From contig CBFHTK010000001.1 of assembly GCA_965658745.1 (NCBI GenBank), forward strand, positions 62,001 to 126,000: 64,000 nt of DNA, given 5' to 3'. A program made the position numbers and the translations under genes. Shown in pieces: positions 8,186-17,477 of the stretch (positions are counted from its first letter, which is position 1; each line of letters begins with the position of its first letter). Below the pieces are notes generated by a model. The model saw nothing but the letters and a program-made list of their open reading frames with translations. It ran no database searches and was not told the origin of the DNA. This DNA is from JAHDFB01 sp965658745. Lineage in GTDB: Bacteria; Bacteroidota; Bacteroidia; Chitinophagales; Saprospiraceae.

Positions 8186-9208
8186 TTAATATGGCTCAAT
8201 GCAAGTTATTTGATGCTGTAATACGTCTAGATTATATACTTCGTACTTTTCGTATCCAGAAGTCCACATAATTCCCACAGTATCAATTTCACTCTTTCGC
8301 AATCGTTTATATTCACTCTTATTCATGAAATAAAGCACTTGATATCGCACTTGATTTGTTTGTGGTACAGGTACGCCTTCGGCTTTAGCATATGCGAATA
8401 GGTAGGCACTTTCTCCGTTTAGTAGTTCAAATTTCATGGGACTCCCAACTTGGATCATACCGTAGTTTTTTATCGCGTCTCTTGATTGAACTACTATTTC
8501 AAGTACTACAAACTTATCTTTTCCTAACTTCACAAGTGAAACATCTCCAGTCAAAAAAGATTGATCTTTGTAGTACGACTCAAGTTTTGGATGGGTGTAG
8601 GAAATCAAATTCTCACTATTAGTTTGCACTTTTCTTTGAAGTGAATTAGGATCGACGCCGTCAAAAACTATTTCGCATTCATCATCAGATAGTAGAGTTG
8701 CCTCATAAGCAGTAGCTTCAATATCTAAATATGAAAATTCATCATCCCACTTTGGAGACTTCTCCTTTTGTTCTGACGGGACAGTAGATGTGTGCGTTCC
8801 ATCTATAGATCCCATTATTTCTCTTAATTGCTTCTTGGTCGTATTCTTTTGATATGTGGTTGTTAATAGGTCAATATCTGAATTGATCTGTACTACAGAT
8901 AATTCTGCTTTGTTAATCTCTTGCTGGGTTTCAATTTGTTTGTCTTTAGTTTCGTTGAGGACTCGACCTTCCAGATCACGTATGTTGGACATTAAACTCA
9001 AACGATCAGAATATAGTCGAGATAGCAAGCTTGAATAGGCTTTCTCTTGTCTTGAGGACAGCTTTTTCTTCCTAGAATCCAAACTAGCAAGTTCTGAAAG
9101 GAAAGACTCATTTCCAGCTTGACTGGCGATGTCTTGACTTTTGACGTTATGGGCTGAACACAAAACCAAACAAACTAGTATAGTAAGCTTAGCAATCGAT
9201 TTTATCAT
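8186..9208 (-). CDS. Exported coiled-coil protein of unknown function
   Basis: I do not recognise a named family. From the ATG at 9208 there is a signal peptide (MIKSIAKLTILVCLVLC, then HNVKSQ), a charged helical region of about 100 residues with probable coiled coil (SSRQEKAYSSLLSRLYSD to ELSVVQINSDIDLL), and a C-terminal domain rich in beta strands ending near DVLQHQITCIEPY. The earlier in-frame ATGs (9256, 9217) are less likely because a -7 box lies at 9222-9229. It is probably periplasmic or surface-associated. It lies 23 bases upstream of miaE and may share its transcript. Confidence 0.7.
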   Translation of the reverse strand: MIKSIAKLTILVCLVLCSAHNVKSQDIASQAGNESFLSELASLDSRKKKLSSRQEKAYSSLLSRLYSDRLSLMSNIRDLEGRVLNETKDKQIETQQEINKAELSVVQINSDIDLLTTTYQKNTTKKQLREIMGSIDGTHTSTVPSEQKEKSPKWDDEFSYLDIEATAYEATLLSDDECEIVFDGVDPNSLQRKVQTNSENLISYTHPKLESYYKDQSFLTGDVSLVKLGKDKFVVLEIVVQSRDAIKNYGMIQVGSPMKFELLNGESAYLFAYAKAEGVPVPQTNQVRYQVLYFMNKSEYKRLRKSEIDTVGIMWTSGYEKYEVYNLDVLQHQITCIEPY

Positions 9209-9221
9209 ATCAATCATTTTA

Positions 9222-9229
9222 CAAATATA
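9222..9229 (-). promoter_or_regulatory. Bacteroidota -7 box for the exported coiled-coil gene
   Basis: On the minus strand this reads TATATTTG (TAnnTTTG). Transcription would begin near 9215, leaving a very short leader before the ATG at 9208 and excluding the longer ORF start at 9256. No confident -33 element is seen. Confidence 0.45.
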
Positions 9230-9435
9230 TATATCTTGCTCTAACTTGATTCTCAAGCATCGAGTGTTTTATTCAAATAAATCATTAGATGGTATCTAGA
9301 TAACAGTTAGATATCACTATTTTTACTGCTGTCGGATTTTGTCGATTTCATATATTCTCAAAACCAATTATTGATAAAATCACTTTATATAGTCTGGTAA
9401 TACAAGTCTTCTCGTATACCCTAAAAACAATCAAG

Positions 9436-11646
9436 ATGAAAATCAACTCCAAAACACTCTTAACACTCTTGCTTTTCGCTCTATTAACCTCGGGCTTTAT
9501 CATGAATACTGCTCATGCTCAGATTAAAGCGACAAAAATGAAGCAAAGACCACAGTCTATGGAAAAACAAATAAAAATAAGCTACCCTCAAACAAGGCAA
9601 GATAATTCGGTGTCAGATAATTATCACGGTACTACCGTAAAGGATCCGTACAGGTGGCTTGAAGATGATACTAGTGAAGAAACAATGAATTGGGTCGACA
9701 CCCAAAATGAGGTCACAAATTCATATATAGCAATTATCCCTTTTAAAGAGAAAATTAAAGAGCGCTTGACAGCACTTTGGGATTATGAAAAAGTGGGAGC
9801 CCCTTTCAAGGAGGGTGACTGGTATTATTTTTTCAAAAATGACGGTCTTCAAAATCAGTCTGTTCTATATAGATCTCGTGAAATAGGTGGTAGAGCCGAA
9901 ATCTTTTTCGACCCCAACAAACTTAGTGCTGATGGTACGAGTTCTCTGGGTGGATATTCCTTTAGTAAAGACGGCAATTATTTTGCTTATGCTGTTTCAG
10001 AGGGTGGATCCGATTGGAGGACTGCCTATGTTATGAATGTTAATAATTCCGAAAGACTAAATGACAAAATAGAATGGATCAAATTTTCAAGTTTGAGTTG
10101 GCAGGGAAAGGGATTCTTCTACAGCAGATATCCAAGTCCCTACAGAGATGAAGAACTTTCGGGGCAAAATCAGTATCACAAAGTGTATTACCACAGACTA
10201 GGTACTGATCAATCCCAAGATAAATTGATTATCGAAGACAAGGCAAATCCTTCTAGAAACTTTTATGCAACGACTACAGAAGATGAAAGATATTTAATTA
10301 TCAGCTCAGTTGAATCAACAAGCGGTAACGCCTTATATGTTATTGACTTGATGACCAAAGACAGAAAAATAAGAAAAGTGGTCGATAATTTTGAACACGA
10401 TTTTTCTGTCATAGATAACGATGGCGAAAGTCTACTTGTGTTGACGAACAAAAATGCTCCTAATAAGCGACTCATTAGAATTAGGATGAGTAATTACGCA
10501 GAAGCATTTTGGGAAGATGTGATTCCTGAAACTATGGAAAATTTGCAGAGTGTATCAATCGTTGGTGGGAAGATGTTTGCTAATTATATTCGTAATGCTA
10601 GTACAAGAATTGCCATTTTTGACCTCAAAGGGATATACATAAGAGACTTACAACTACCTGGAATTGGTAATTGCGGTGGTATCAGAGGAAAGAAATTAGA
10701 TAGAGAAGGATTCTTCAGTTTCACATCGTTCACATACCCAACAACTGTTTTCCGGTTGAATGCAGACAAACTAACATATGATGTTTACCAAAAACCTTCT
10801 GTTGACTTCAAGCCAGATGACTTTGTAACAAAGCAAGAGTGGTTTACATCAAAAGATGGAACGAAAATCCCGATGTTCATAACACACAAGAAAGGCTTAA
10901 GAATGGATGGTTCTAATCCGACATTGCTTTATGGCTACGGTGGTTTTAATATTTCACTTTTACCTTCTTTCAGCTTAACTAGAATTCCTCTTTTGGAGAA
11001 CGGAGGTATATATGTTGTGGCAAATATTAGAGGTGGTGGTGAATTTGGTACTGCTTGGCACAAATCTGGGACACTTGACCAGAAACAAAATGTTTTTGAT
11101 GACTTCCAGATGGCTGCAGAGTACCTTATAGAAAAGAAATATACAAGCTCAGCAAAACTTGCAATTGAGGGAGGATCAAATGGAGGTCTACTTGTAGGTG
11201 CATGTATCACACAGCGTCCAGATTTATACGCAGTAGCATTTCCTTCAGTAGGAGTACTAGATATGCTACGCTATCATAAATTCACAATTGGATGGGCATG
11301 GGCAGGTGACTACGGTAAAAGTGATGATCCCGAAGCATTCGAGTATTTATACAAATACTCACCACTGCACAATATCAAGAAGGCAGATTATCCAGCCACA
11401 TTGGTTACAACTGCTGACCATGACGATCGAGTTGTACCAGCCCACTCATTCAAATTTATTGCGGAATTACAAAAAAAACATACTGGTTTGGATCCCGTTC
11501 TTATAAGAATAGACAAAAGCGCAGGTCATGGTGCAGGAAAACCAACATCAAAAGTTATTGATGAAGCTGCCGACAAACTCAGTTTTATGTTGCACATAAT
11601 GGGAGAACAGTATACTAAAGTTATGGAAGACCCAGATACTAAATAA
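9436..11646 (+). CDS. Secreted prolyl oligopeptidase (S9A family)
   Basis: A 736-residue serine peptidase with an N-terminal signal peptide (KTLLTLLLFALLTSGF, then TAHAQ). The N-terminal signature DNYHGTTVKDPYRWLED is diagnostic of S9A, followed by a seven-bladed propeller and the alpha/beta-hydrolase domain. The catalytic triad is Ser581 in EGGSNGGLL, Asp663 in DHDDRVVP and His698 in AGHGAGKP; Arg665 corresponds to the substrate-binding arginine. It cleaves short peptides after proline. Export suggests use on peptides in the periplasm or medium. The following gene encodes a cytosolic dipeptidase, which would complete degradation. Confidence 0.95.
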   Translation: MKINSKTLLTLLLFALLTSGFIMNTAHAQIKATKMKQRPQSMEKQIKISYPQTRQDNSVSDNYHGTTVKDPYRWLEDDTSEETMNWVDTQNEVTNSYIAIIPFKEKIKERLTALWDYEKVGAPFKEGDWYYFFKNDGLQNQSVLYRSREIGGRAEIFFDPNKLSADGTSSLGGYSFSKDGNYFAYAVSEGGSDWRTAYVMNVNNSERLNDKIEWIKFSSLSWQGKGFFYSRYPSPYRDEELSGQNQYHKVYYHRLGTDQSQDKLIIEDKANPSRNFYATTTEDERYLIISSVESTSGNALYVIDLMTKDRKIRKVVDNFEHDFSVIDNDGESLLVLTNKNAPNKRLIRIRMSNYAEAFWEDVIPETMENLQSVSIVGGKMFANYIRNASTRIAIFDLKGIYIRDLQLPGIGNCGGIRGKKLDREGFFSFTSFTYPTTVFRLNADKLTYDVYQKPSVDFKPDDFVTKQEWFTSKDGTKIPMFITHKKGLRMDGSNPTLLYGYGGFNISLLPSFSLTRIPLLENGGIYVVANIRGGGEFGTAWHKSGTLDQKQNVFDDFQMAAEYLIEKKYTSSAKLAIEGGSNGGLLVGACITQRPDLYAVAFPSVGVLDMLRYHKFTIGWAWAGDYGKSDDPEAFEYLYKYSPLHNIKKADYPATLVTTADHDDRVVPAHSFKFIAELQKKHTGLDPVLIRIDKSAGHGAGKPTSKVIDEAADKLSFMLHIMGEQYTKVMEDPDTK

Positions 11647-11670
11647 GAAATTAAAATAGTAAAAGAATAA

Positions 11671-13062
11671 ATGGATAAAACACAAGATTACATTTCTAAT
11701 AAGAAGGAGCATTTTCTAGAAGAGTTAATGGAATTACTTAGAATTCCAAGCATAAGTGCTGACTCTGCATATTCCAAAGATGTTAGGAAGACTGCTGAGT
11801 TTGTTGCTAACAAATTGAAAGCGGCAGGTGCAAATGAAGTTCAACTCTTTGAAACAAAGGGGCATCCAATTGTATATGGAAGCTATTTTGTTTCAGACGA
11901 CTTACCGACGGTTTTAGTTTATGGACATTATGATGTACAGCCACCAGATCCTGTTGAACTTTGGGATTCACCTCCTTTTGAACCTGTCATCAAAAAAACA
12001 GACATACATCCTGATGGAGCAATCTTTGCAAGAGGTGCATGTGATGACAAAGGGCAAATGTATATGCATATCAAGGCATTTGAAGCGATGCATGCTGCAG
12101 ATGAAGTCGCTTGTAATCTGAAGTTCATGATAGAAGGTGAAGAAGAAGTCGGATCTGAAAATCTTGGGATATTCTGTAAAGAAAATGCAGAGATGCTAGC
12201 TTGCGATGTAGTTCTTCTCTCTGATACAAGTATTATTGCAAATGATGTTCCTTCGATAAATGTAGGGTTGAGAGGTCTCAGCTACGTAGAAATTGAAGTT
12301 CAAGGTCCTAATAAGGATTTACACTCAGGGGTATATGGTGGAGCAGTCGTTAATCCTATCAATGCTTTGACTGAGATAATTTCTGGTTTGAAAGACGAAA
12401 AGGGTAGAATATCCATTCCTGGTTTTTACAGCGATGTTGCTGAAGTAAGTCTGGAAGAACGGAAAGTAATGGCAGAAGCACCTTTCGACGAAAGCGATTA
12501 TATGAAAGGACTTGGTGTCAATGGTCTTAATGGTGAAGAAGGCTACAGTACCAGAGAGCGCGCCAGTATTCGTCCTACATTAGACGTAAACGGAATTTGG
12601 GGAGGATACATCGGTGAAGGTGCAAAAACTGTGTTACCGTCCAAAGCATATGCAAAAGTAAGCATGCGCTTGGTTCCGTATCAAGACCCCGACAAAATTA
12701 CAGCACTATTCAAGAACCATGTTGAAGCAAATGTTCCAGAAGGTGTTCAAGTGACTGTCCATCCCCATCACGGAGGACATCCAGCTGTAACACCAACTGA
12801 TACTGATGAATATCGAGCTGCTTCGAAGGCGATGGAAACCACATATGGAAAGAAACCTATTCCAGAACGTGGAGGTGGAAGTATTCCTATCGTTGCGCTT
12901 TTCGAAGATGTTTTTGGTGTAAAATCTGTAATGATGGGATTTGGTCTGAATTCAGACGACATTCATAGCCCGAATGAGCATTATGGACTATTTAACTACT
13001 ATAAAGGAATTGAGACAATCCCTTACTTTTTTAAGTATTATGCAGATCTTAAGAAAAGCTAG
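11671..13062 (+). CDS. M20-family metallodipeptidase (CNDP-like)
   Basis: A 463-residue cytosolic dizinc peptidase with no signal peptide. Metal and catalytic motifs are in order: His86-Tyr-Asp88 in YGHYDVQPPDP, the bridging Asp125 in RGACDDKGQ, Glu158/Glu159 in IEGEEEVGS, an Asp in LLSDTS, and a late His in DDIHSPNEHYG. The lid-domain motif LHSGVYGGAVVNP matches carnosinase-like dipeptidases rather than ArgE or PepT. It begins 24 bases after the prolyl oligopeptidase stop, so a common transcript and shared peptide use are likely. The exact dipeptide preference cannot be read. Confidence 0.92.
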   Translation: MDKTQDYISNKKEHFLEELMELLRIPSISADSAYSKDVRKTAEFVANKLKAAGANEVQLFETKGHPIVYGSYFVSDDLPTVLVYGHYDVQPPDPVELWDSPPFEPVIKKTDIHPDGAIFARGACDDKGQMYMHIKAFEAMHAADEVACNLKFMIEGEEEVGSENLGIFCKENAEMLACDVVLLSDTSIIANDVPSINVGLRGLSYVEIEVQGPNKDLHSGVYGGAVVNPINALTEIISGLKDEKGRISIPGFYSDVAEVSLEERKVMAEAPFDESDYMKGLGVNGLNGEEGYSTRERASIRPTLDVNGIWGGYIGEGAKTVLPSKAYAKVSMRLVPYQDPDKITALFKNHVEANVPEGVQVTVHPHHGGHPAVTPTDTDEYRAASKAMETTYGKKPIPERGGGSIPIVALFEDVFGVKSVMMGFGLNSDDIHSPNEHYGLFNYYKGIETIPYFFKYYADLKKS

Positions 13063-13139
13063 GAACTATTGTTTTGAATTAGGTATTGTTTTTGATAAAC
13101 ACTACCATTGATTAACTCACTATACAAACAAAGTAAATA

Positions 13140-13796
13140 ATGAAGTATATAATATTTAGCCTCTTAGGGCTTTTTTTAGCTTGCTCTCTACAAGCTCAAA
13201 CACTCTTGAATGCCAAAGATTCTATATCATATGCCGTAGGTCTTGAATTAGCGAAGAAGTTAAATTCAGACGGTTTTACGGATGTTAATCTTGATAAAGT
13301 CAAAATGGCTCTCGTAGATGTGTTGTCTAAAAGAGAACCAGTTATTAATACTTATGATGCAGCGATTCTTTATGCTGAAGAACTCAGAAACAACAAGGAA
13401 AAAATCAATGAGTCGAATATCGAAGCAGGTGCAAATTTTATAGCTGAAAAAGCTAAGCAGCCAAATGTAAAGGCACTTTCTAATGGCATATACTACGAAG
13501 TTCTCAAAGAGGGTACCGGACCAAAGCCTGAAGCAGGAGGTGACGTAACTATTCATTATGAAGGTAAACTGATCGATGGAACAGTCTTTGATTCATCCTA
13601 TGAGAGAGGAAAACCAAATACCTTTAATTTGAAACGATTGATTAAAGGATGGCAGGTTGCTTTACCTGAAATGCCTGTTGGTAGCAAGTGGAGAATCTAC
13701 ATTCCTTATGACATGGCCTATGGTGAAAGAGGTGCTGGTGGAAAAATCAAGCCATATTCGGCGTTGATTTTTGATATCGAGCTCTTTGGAATTTAG
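13140..13796 (+). CDS. FKBP-type peptidyl-prolyl isomerase, exported (FkpA-like)
   Basis: A 218-residue protein with a signal peptide (MKYIIFSLLGLFLACSLQAQ). Residues about 25-105 form the dimerising FKBP_N helix domain (SISYAVGLELAKKL). The FKBP catalytic domain covers about 118-218 with VTIHYEGKLIDGTVFDSSY, FNLKRLIKGWQVALPEMPVG and IPYDMAYGERG, all conserved. It assists folding of proline-containing proteins in the periplasm, fitting the many exported proteins in this window. The Cys15 in the signal region could allow lipidation but the context (FLACSLQ) is weak, so a cleaved signal is preferred. trmD follows after 4 bases. Confidence 0.93.
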   Translation: MKYIIFSLLGLFLACSLQAQTLLNAKDSISYAVGLELAKKLNSDGFTDVNLDKVKMALVDVLSKREPVINTYDAAILYAEELRNNKEKINESNIEAGANFIAEKAKQPNVKALSNGIYYEVLKEGTGPKPEAGGDVTIHYEGKLIDGTVFDSSYERGKPNTFNLKRLIKGWQVALPEMPVGSKWRIYIPYDMAYGERGAGGKIKPYSALIFDIELFGI

Positions 13797-13800
13797 AAAG

Positions 13801-14457
13801 ATGTTAAGATTTGATATAATTTCTGCGATTCCTGCATTGATGGAATCTCCCTTGTCGCACAGTATTATGCAAAGAGCCAAGGATAAAGGCTTGATGCAAG
13901 TTCATTTACACAATCTAAGGGAATATGGCCTAGGTAAGCATCAACAAATTGATGACTATCAATATGGCGGTGGAGCAGGGATGGTTATGATGCCTGAGCC
14001 TCTTGATACTGTAATTGAAAAGTTGAAGTCCGAGCGGAACTATGATGAAATCATCTACTGCACTCCAGACGGAGAAACATTTCAGCAAAAAAGGGCAAAC
14101 CGACTTTCTCTCAAGAATAATATCATGATTATTTGTGGTCATTACAAAGGGATTGACCAAAGAATAAGAGATATGCACGTAACTCTCGAAATTTCAATTG
14201 GCAACTATGTTCTGTCAGGTGGAGAATTAGCAGCAGTTATTATTGTAGATAGTGTGGGTCGGCTAATTCCAGGCGTCTTAAATGATGAGAGCAGTGCACT
14301 CTTTGACTCACATCAAGATGATTTGATTGCACCTCCAATCTATACGCGGCCTTCAGAATATAAAGGTTTAGCAGTCCCGGAAGTTCTTCTTTCAGGTAAT
14401 GACGCATTGATTGACGAATGGAGATTTAACGAGTCTATCAAGCGTACAAAAAAATAA
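13801..14457 (+). CDS. trmD: tRNA (guanine-37-N1)-methyltransferase TrmD
   Basis: A 218-residue SPOUT-class methyltransferase. The start at ATG 13801 gives MLRFDIISAIPAL, the normal TrmD N terminus, whereas the open frame also runs upstream into the FKBP gene. Conserved features are the YGGGAGMVMMPEPL segment, the knot signature YVLSGGELAAVIIVDSVGRLIPGVL shortened here to its core SGGELAA, and the RPSEYKGLAVPEVLLSG region. It methylates G37 of tRNAs to prevent frameshifting and is normally essential. It is intact although the next gene downstream is broken, which argues against a uniformly poor sequence here. Confidence 0.96.
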   Translation: MLRFDIISAIPALMESPLSHSIMQRAKDKGLMQVHLHNLREYGLGKHQQIDDYQYGGGAGMVMMPEPLDTVIEKLKSERNYDEIIYCTPDGETFQQKRANRLSLKNNIMIICGHYKGIDQRIRDMHVTLEISIGNYVLSGGELAAVIIVDSVGRLIPGVLNDESSALFDSHQDDLIAPPIYTRPSEYKGLAVPEVLLSGNDALIDEWRFNESIKRTKK

Positions 14458-14472
14458 TGTTTGTAATACAAG

Positions 14473-14490
14473 TTTTGGCTGGAGCCAAAA
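14473..14490 (+). other. Perfect short hairpin after trmD
   Basis: TTTTGGC-TGGA-GCCAAAA forms a 7-bp stem with a 4-base loop, 15 bases after the trmD stop. It lacks a following T-tract, so it is not a convincing intrinsic terminator; it may protect a 3' end or be chance. Confidence 0.35.
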
Positions 14491-14578
14491 TACTGTTCAA
14501 AAAAGAGATAAGAAATACATTGGTTAGTTGACGCTAGCGAATTAAACTAAATTATTAAACACATTAAAATCTTAATTC

Positions 14579-15028
14579 ATGGGATTATTTTCATTATAAA
14601 AAACAAAGGATCAAAGCTTTTTGGAAAAAAAGAAGAAGCAGTAACGAAAGAAGTTGCACTTACGAAGGCGGAACAACTGAAAGCTGAGATTAATCGATTA
14701 GGATTAAACATTAGCGATTTGTCAGTAGACTTATCAGAGAAAGTAACTGTTACTGGAACTACACTTACAAATGCTGATCGCGAGAAGGTAATTCTTGCAT
14801 TAGGTAATTGCGAAGGTGTAGGTTGCGTAGACGATCAGATTTCAGTTTCAAATCCTGAACCAGAAGCACAATTTTACACTGTAGAATCAGGTGATTCACT
14901 TTCAAAAATTTCAAAGAGCTTCTACGGAGCCTATGAAATATAACCAGATCTTTGAGGCTAACAAGCTAATGCTTGAGCATCCTGATAAAATTTATCCTGG
15001 TCAAGTATTAAGAATTCCAACAGCATAA
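14579..15028 (+). pseudogene. Broken BON-LysM (Kbp/YgaU-like) gene with two frameshifts
   Basis: Joined across frames this 450-base stretch encodes a BON domain (KAEQLKAEINRLGLNI to VGCVDDQISV) and a C-terminal LysM (FYTVESGDSLSKISKSFYG then KYNQIFEANKLMLEHP), the layout and about the 149-residue length of the E. coli potassium-binding protein Kbp. The start ATG at 14579 runs into TAA at 14597; one base seems missing near 14594, since frame 1 continues with IKNKGSKLFG. A second shift near 14929-14933 (two bases missing or one added) causes a stop at 14941 while the LysM end continues to TAA at 15026. Either a pseudogene or sequence error. The terminator behind it is intact. Confidence 0.8.
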
Positions 15029-15056
15029 TTAATAACTTTTTGAGCTAAAGTTAGAG

Positions 15057-15091
15057 GCTTTGTCTACGTAAAGTGGGCAAGGCTTTTTTTT
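15057..15091 (+). terminator. Intrinsic terminator after the BON-LysM gene
   Basis: An 11-bp stem (GCTTTGTCTAC pairing with GTGGGCAAGGC, including three G-U pairs) with loop GTAAA is followed by eight T residues on the plus strand. It closes the plus-strand block before the convergent CotH gene. Confidence 0.8.
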
Positions 15092-15114
15092 AATCTCTGA
15101 CAAAACAACCCGTC

Positions 15115-17421
15115 TTATTTTGAAACTACAAGTTTCTGAGTTGTAAGTAGTTTTCCTTCAACCTTGAATGTAATATAGTACAAACCACTTGCTTCCAAAA
15201 TCATGTTATGTTTTACACCGCCTTTGATAGCGCACGTCTTCACCTTTTGACCTAACGAATTGTAAACGACCACAGATATATTCTGATTTGTATACTCTAC
15301 TTCTAATTGTATCTCTCCATTCGAAGGATTGGGAAAAACGCTTAATTCAGTTTGCTGCTGATTATCTGAAATTAAACTTAAGGCCTCATTAAAATAACCG
15401 GGAGTGGGTTTACTCAATTCAAAAGGACCTGTTCCATTTGGAATACGGGCAAAACTTATATCCGTTTCCTGAGCCCCATAAGTAATCTGATCAATAACTA
15501 CTGCTGCACCTTCTGCATTCTTCCTGTAAAGTCCTACAAAACCATCGCTACCACTAAGCTTGAATGGCATATGATTTATGCCTTGTTCAGGATCGTTATC
15601 CGCCCAGAATACCTTGTACAAACCCGGTACGATAACAATATCTGACAGTCGGTACTTGAACGGCTTATCACTATTGTCAGAAAGATACAAACCTTCTAGG
15701 TATATCACGTTAGAGCTATTATTGTATAACTCTATCCAATCATCTGCTTCATCTGCTTCATCGAAAAAAGATGCATCATTTTTTGCCATGAATTCGTTGA
15801 TTCGTAGATCGAAATTTGATTCATTAACATGAATGACCTTGTCTTCACAACGAGGGTATCGTTGTTCCTTGCCGTTATTGTCTTCAACTTGTAAATAGAA
15901 AGAATATTTACCTTTGATATCGATCAGCATGCCATCACTTCCAAATATTCCATCGTTCGCATTTGCATCTTCATGATTCCCATCGTCCCACATCTGAAAA
16001 CAGTTTTCTTGTCCCCCTGGAGTTGTGAAGCAAATCTCTGCTTGATTGATAAAACCATCATCAACGATAGTTCCCTGAACATATAGCATTTCACCATTGA
16101 CTGGTATGTTGTAGTTCAAATTCGAAATAATAGGAGAGGCATTATAATCACTGTCAAGTTGATCGAAACATTCTTCACGACGCTTTGATATAAAATCCAA
16201 AACACCATAATCTGTCTGAAAATAGGGTAGAGATTCCGAAAAAGCATCCAGAAAATCCTGCACATCAAACCCGTAATCTAAAGTATAAAATTGATCGTCA
16301 TCGACGGAGCTTTCTATTTGAGCAATAATCTCATCGATGATAATTTCGAACTCAGACGACTCATATACGTCAATTAGAGCTTCCTCCATATAGTAACTGA
16401 ATCTAGCTCGATACTCTGGCACTTCTAAAATCTTAGAGTACAACGGTCGATCTTCATCACTATGGCTCCAAGCATACATATTTCTCGTTCCCCAATCTTT
16501 GTTTAACCAATCGATTCCCAGTGTATTGTCAAGATCGTAGGGTATATATTCGAATCGCTCAGTAGAAAGGTCAAAATATAGGTAAAAGTTGTTTTTGTTA
16601 TAGATAGGACCATCCCAATTACCAGTCAAGATATCAAATACGATGTACTTAAGATATCGATCCACATTAAATACTTTCTCTAAATTGCAGGGTAAATCTT
16701 CACTTGAGCTATTATTTAGAATATCAATGAACTTAGCTAAGTCATCATAATTGTCTTCCTCCGTATTAGTTTTCAGATCGTAAGCTCTTCGGCCATTTAT
16801 AATCTGCTTATAAGCATCAGGATTATCACTTTTGTAATTTAGATCTGCCGGATATAAACACTTATACAGATTTCCTGCAGGGTACTCAAATCTCTTCTCA
16901 ACAAAACGCTCATCAATATGCTCTACATTGGTGTAGAGTCCATGATAAGCACCGTTAATGTATAGTTCTACATGGTTCGTTCTCATGTACACCAATTCCA
17001 TTTCTTCACCCAAATACGAACACAACTTCGCCCTAGAAATGGTAGGATCATTATGTTGACCATTAAGGTTTATCTTTTCAACGCCATAGTACGTTTGCCC
17101 TTTTACAAAGGCATTTAGATCAACCTTGAAGGACTTTTTATCTGCATTTCTCGAAGTATTTCCTCTTAGTCTAAATCCAATATTCTCGATCGTGTCGTTT
17201 ACTGCTCCATTATCAAACACAAAGGTCGCATGCAGAGGAATGTTACTTTGCAAATTATCAGAGTCATACAACCAATCTAGACTATCCGCAGGCAAAAAGA
17301 TGTCAATCCGAGGCAACACATCGTCACGATATAGTTCAGTTTCTTCAACCAAGATTGATTGTGCCCCACCAACGAAATATAGCAGAACTAATACAAGTAT
17401 CAATAGATTTCTGATCAGCAT
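15115..17421 (-). CDS. Secreted CotH-kinase protein with lamin-tail domain and T9SS type A signal
   Basis: A 768-residue exported protein. After a signal peptide (LILVLVLLYFVGGAQS) comes a CotH domain, about 37-400, with RLRGNTSRNADKKSFKVDL, NVEHIDERFVEKRF and the metal-binding DLDNTLG motif in YIPYDLDNTLGIDW. A lamin-tail domain follows (INEFMAKNDASF to ITYGAQETDISFARIPNG). The last 75 residues are a type A sorting domain (LSVFPNPSNGEIQLEV, ending LTTQKLVVSK), so it is secreted by T9SS and probably surface-anchored. CotH of Bacillus spores is a kinase-fold enzyme that phosphorylates coat proteins; activity of this distant member is untested. Confidence 0.9.
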   Translation of the reverse strand: MLIRNLLILVLVLLYFVGGAQSILVEETELYRDDVLPRIDIFLPADSLDWLYDSDNLQSNIPLHATFVFDNGAVNDTIENIGFRLRGNTSRNADKKSFKVDLNAFVKGQTYYGVEKINLNGQHNDPTISRAKLCSYLGEEMELVYMRTNHVELYINGAYHGLYTNVEHIDERFVEKRFEYPAGNLYKCLYPADLNYKSDNPDAYKQIINGRRAYDLKTNTEEDNYDDLAKFIDILNNSSSEDLPCNLEKVFNVDRYLKYIVFDILTGNWDGPIYNKNNFYLYFDLSTERFEYIPYDLDNTLGIDWLNKDWGTRNMYAWSHSDEDRPLYSKILEVPEYRARFSYYMEEALIDVYESSEFEIIIDEIIAQIESSVDDDQFYTLDYGFDVQDFLDAFSESLPYFQTDYGVLDFISKRREECFDQLDSDYNASPIISNLNYNIPVNGEMLYVQGTIVDDGFINQAEICFTTPGGQENCFQMWDDGNHEDANANDGIFGSDGMLIDIKGKYSFYLQVEDNNGKEQRYPRCEDKVIHVNESNFDLRINEFMAKNDASFFDEADEADDWIELYNNSSNVIYLEGLYLSDNSDKPFKYRLSDIVIVPGLYKVFWADNDPEQGINHMPFKLSGSDGFVGLYRKNAEGAAVVIDQITYGAQETDISFARIPNGTGPFELSKPTPGYFNEALSLISDNQQQTELSVFPNPSNGEIQLEVEYTNQNISVVVYNSLGQKVKTCAIKGGVKHNMILEASGLYYITFKVEGKLLTTQKLVVSK

Positions 17422-17477
17422 CTGAGTATTTTGATTGACAACATAGCAAGTTTCAAGTTTAGATTAATCTATTCAAA

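Noticed and set aside
13266..13556. Minus-strand open frame opposite the FKBP gene
   Set aside because: It is fully antisense to a well-supported gene and its residues (Phe, Ser, Ile, Cys-rich) are typical of antisense shadows.
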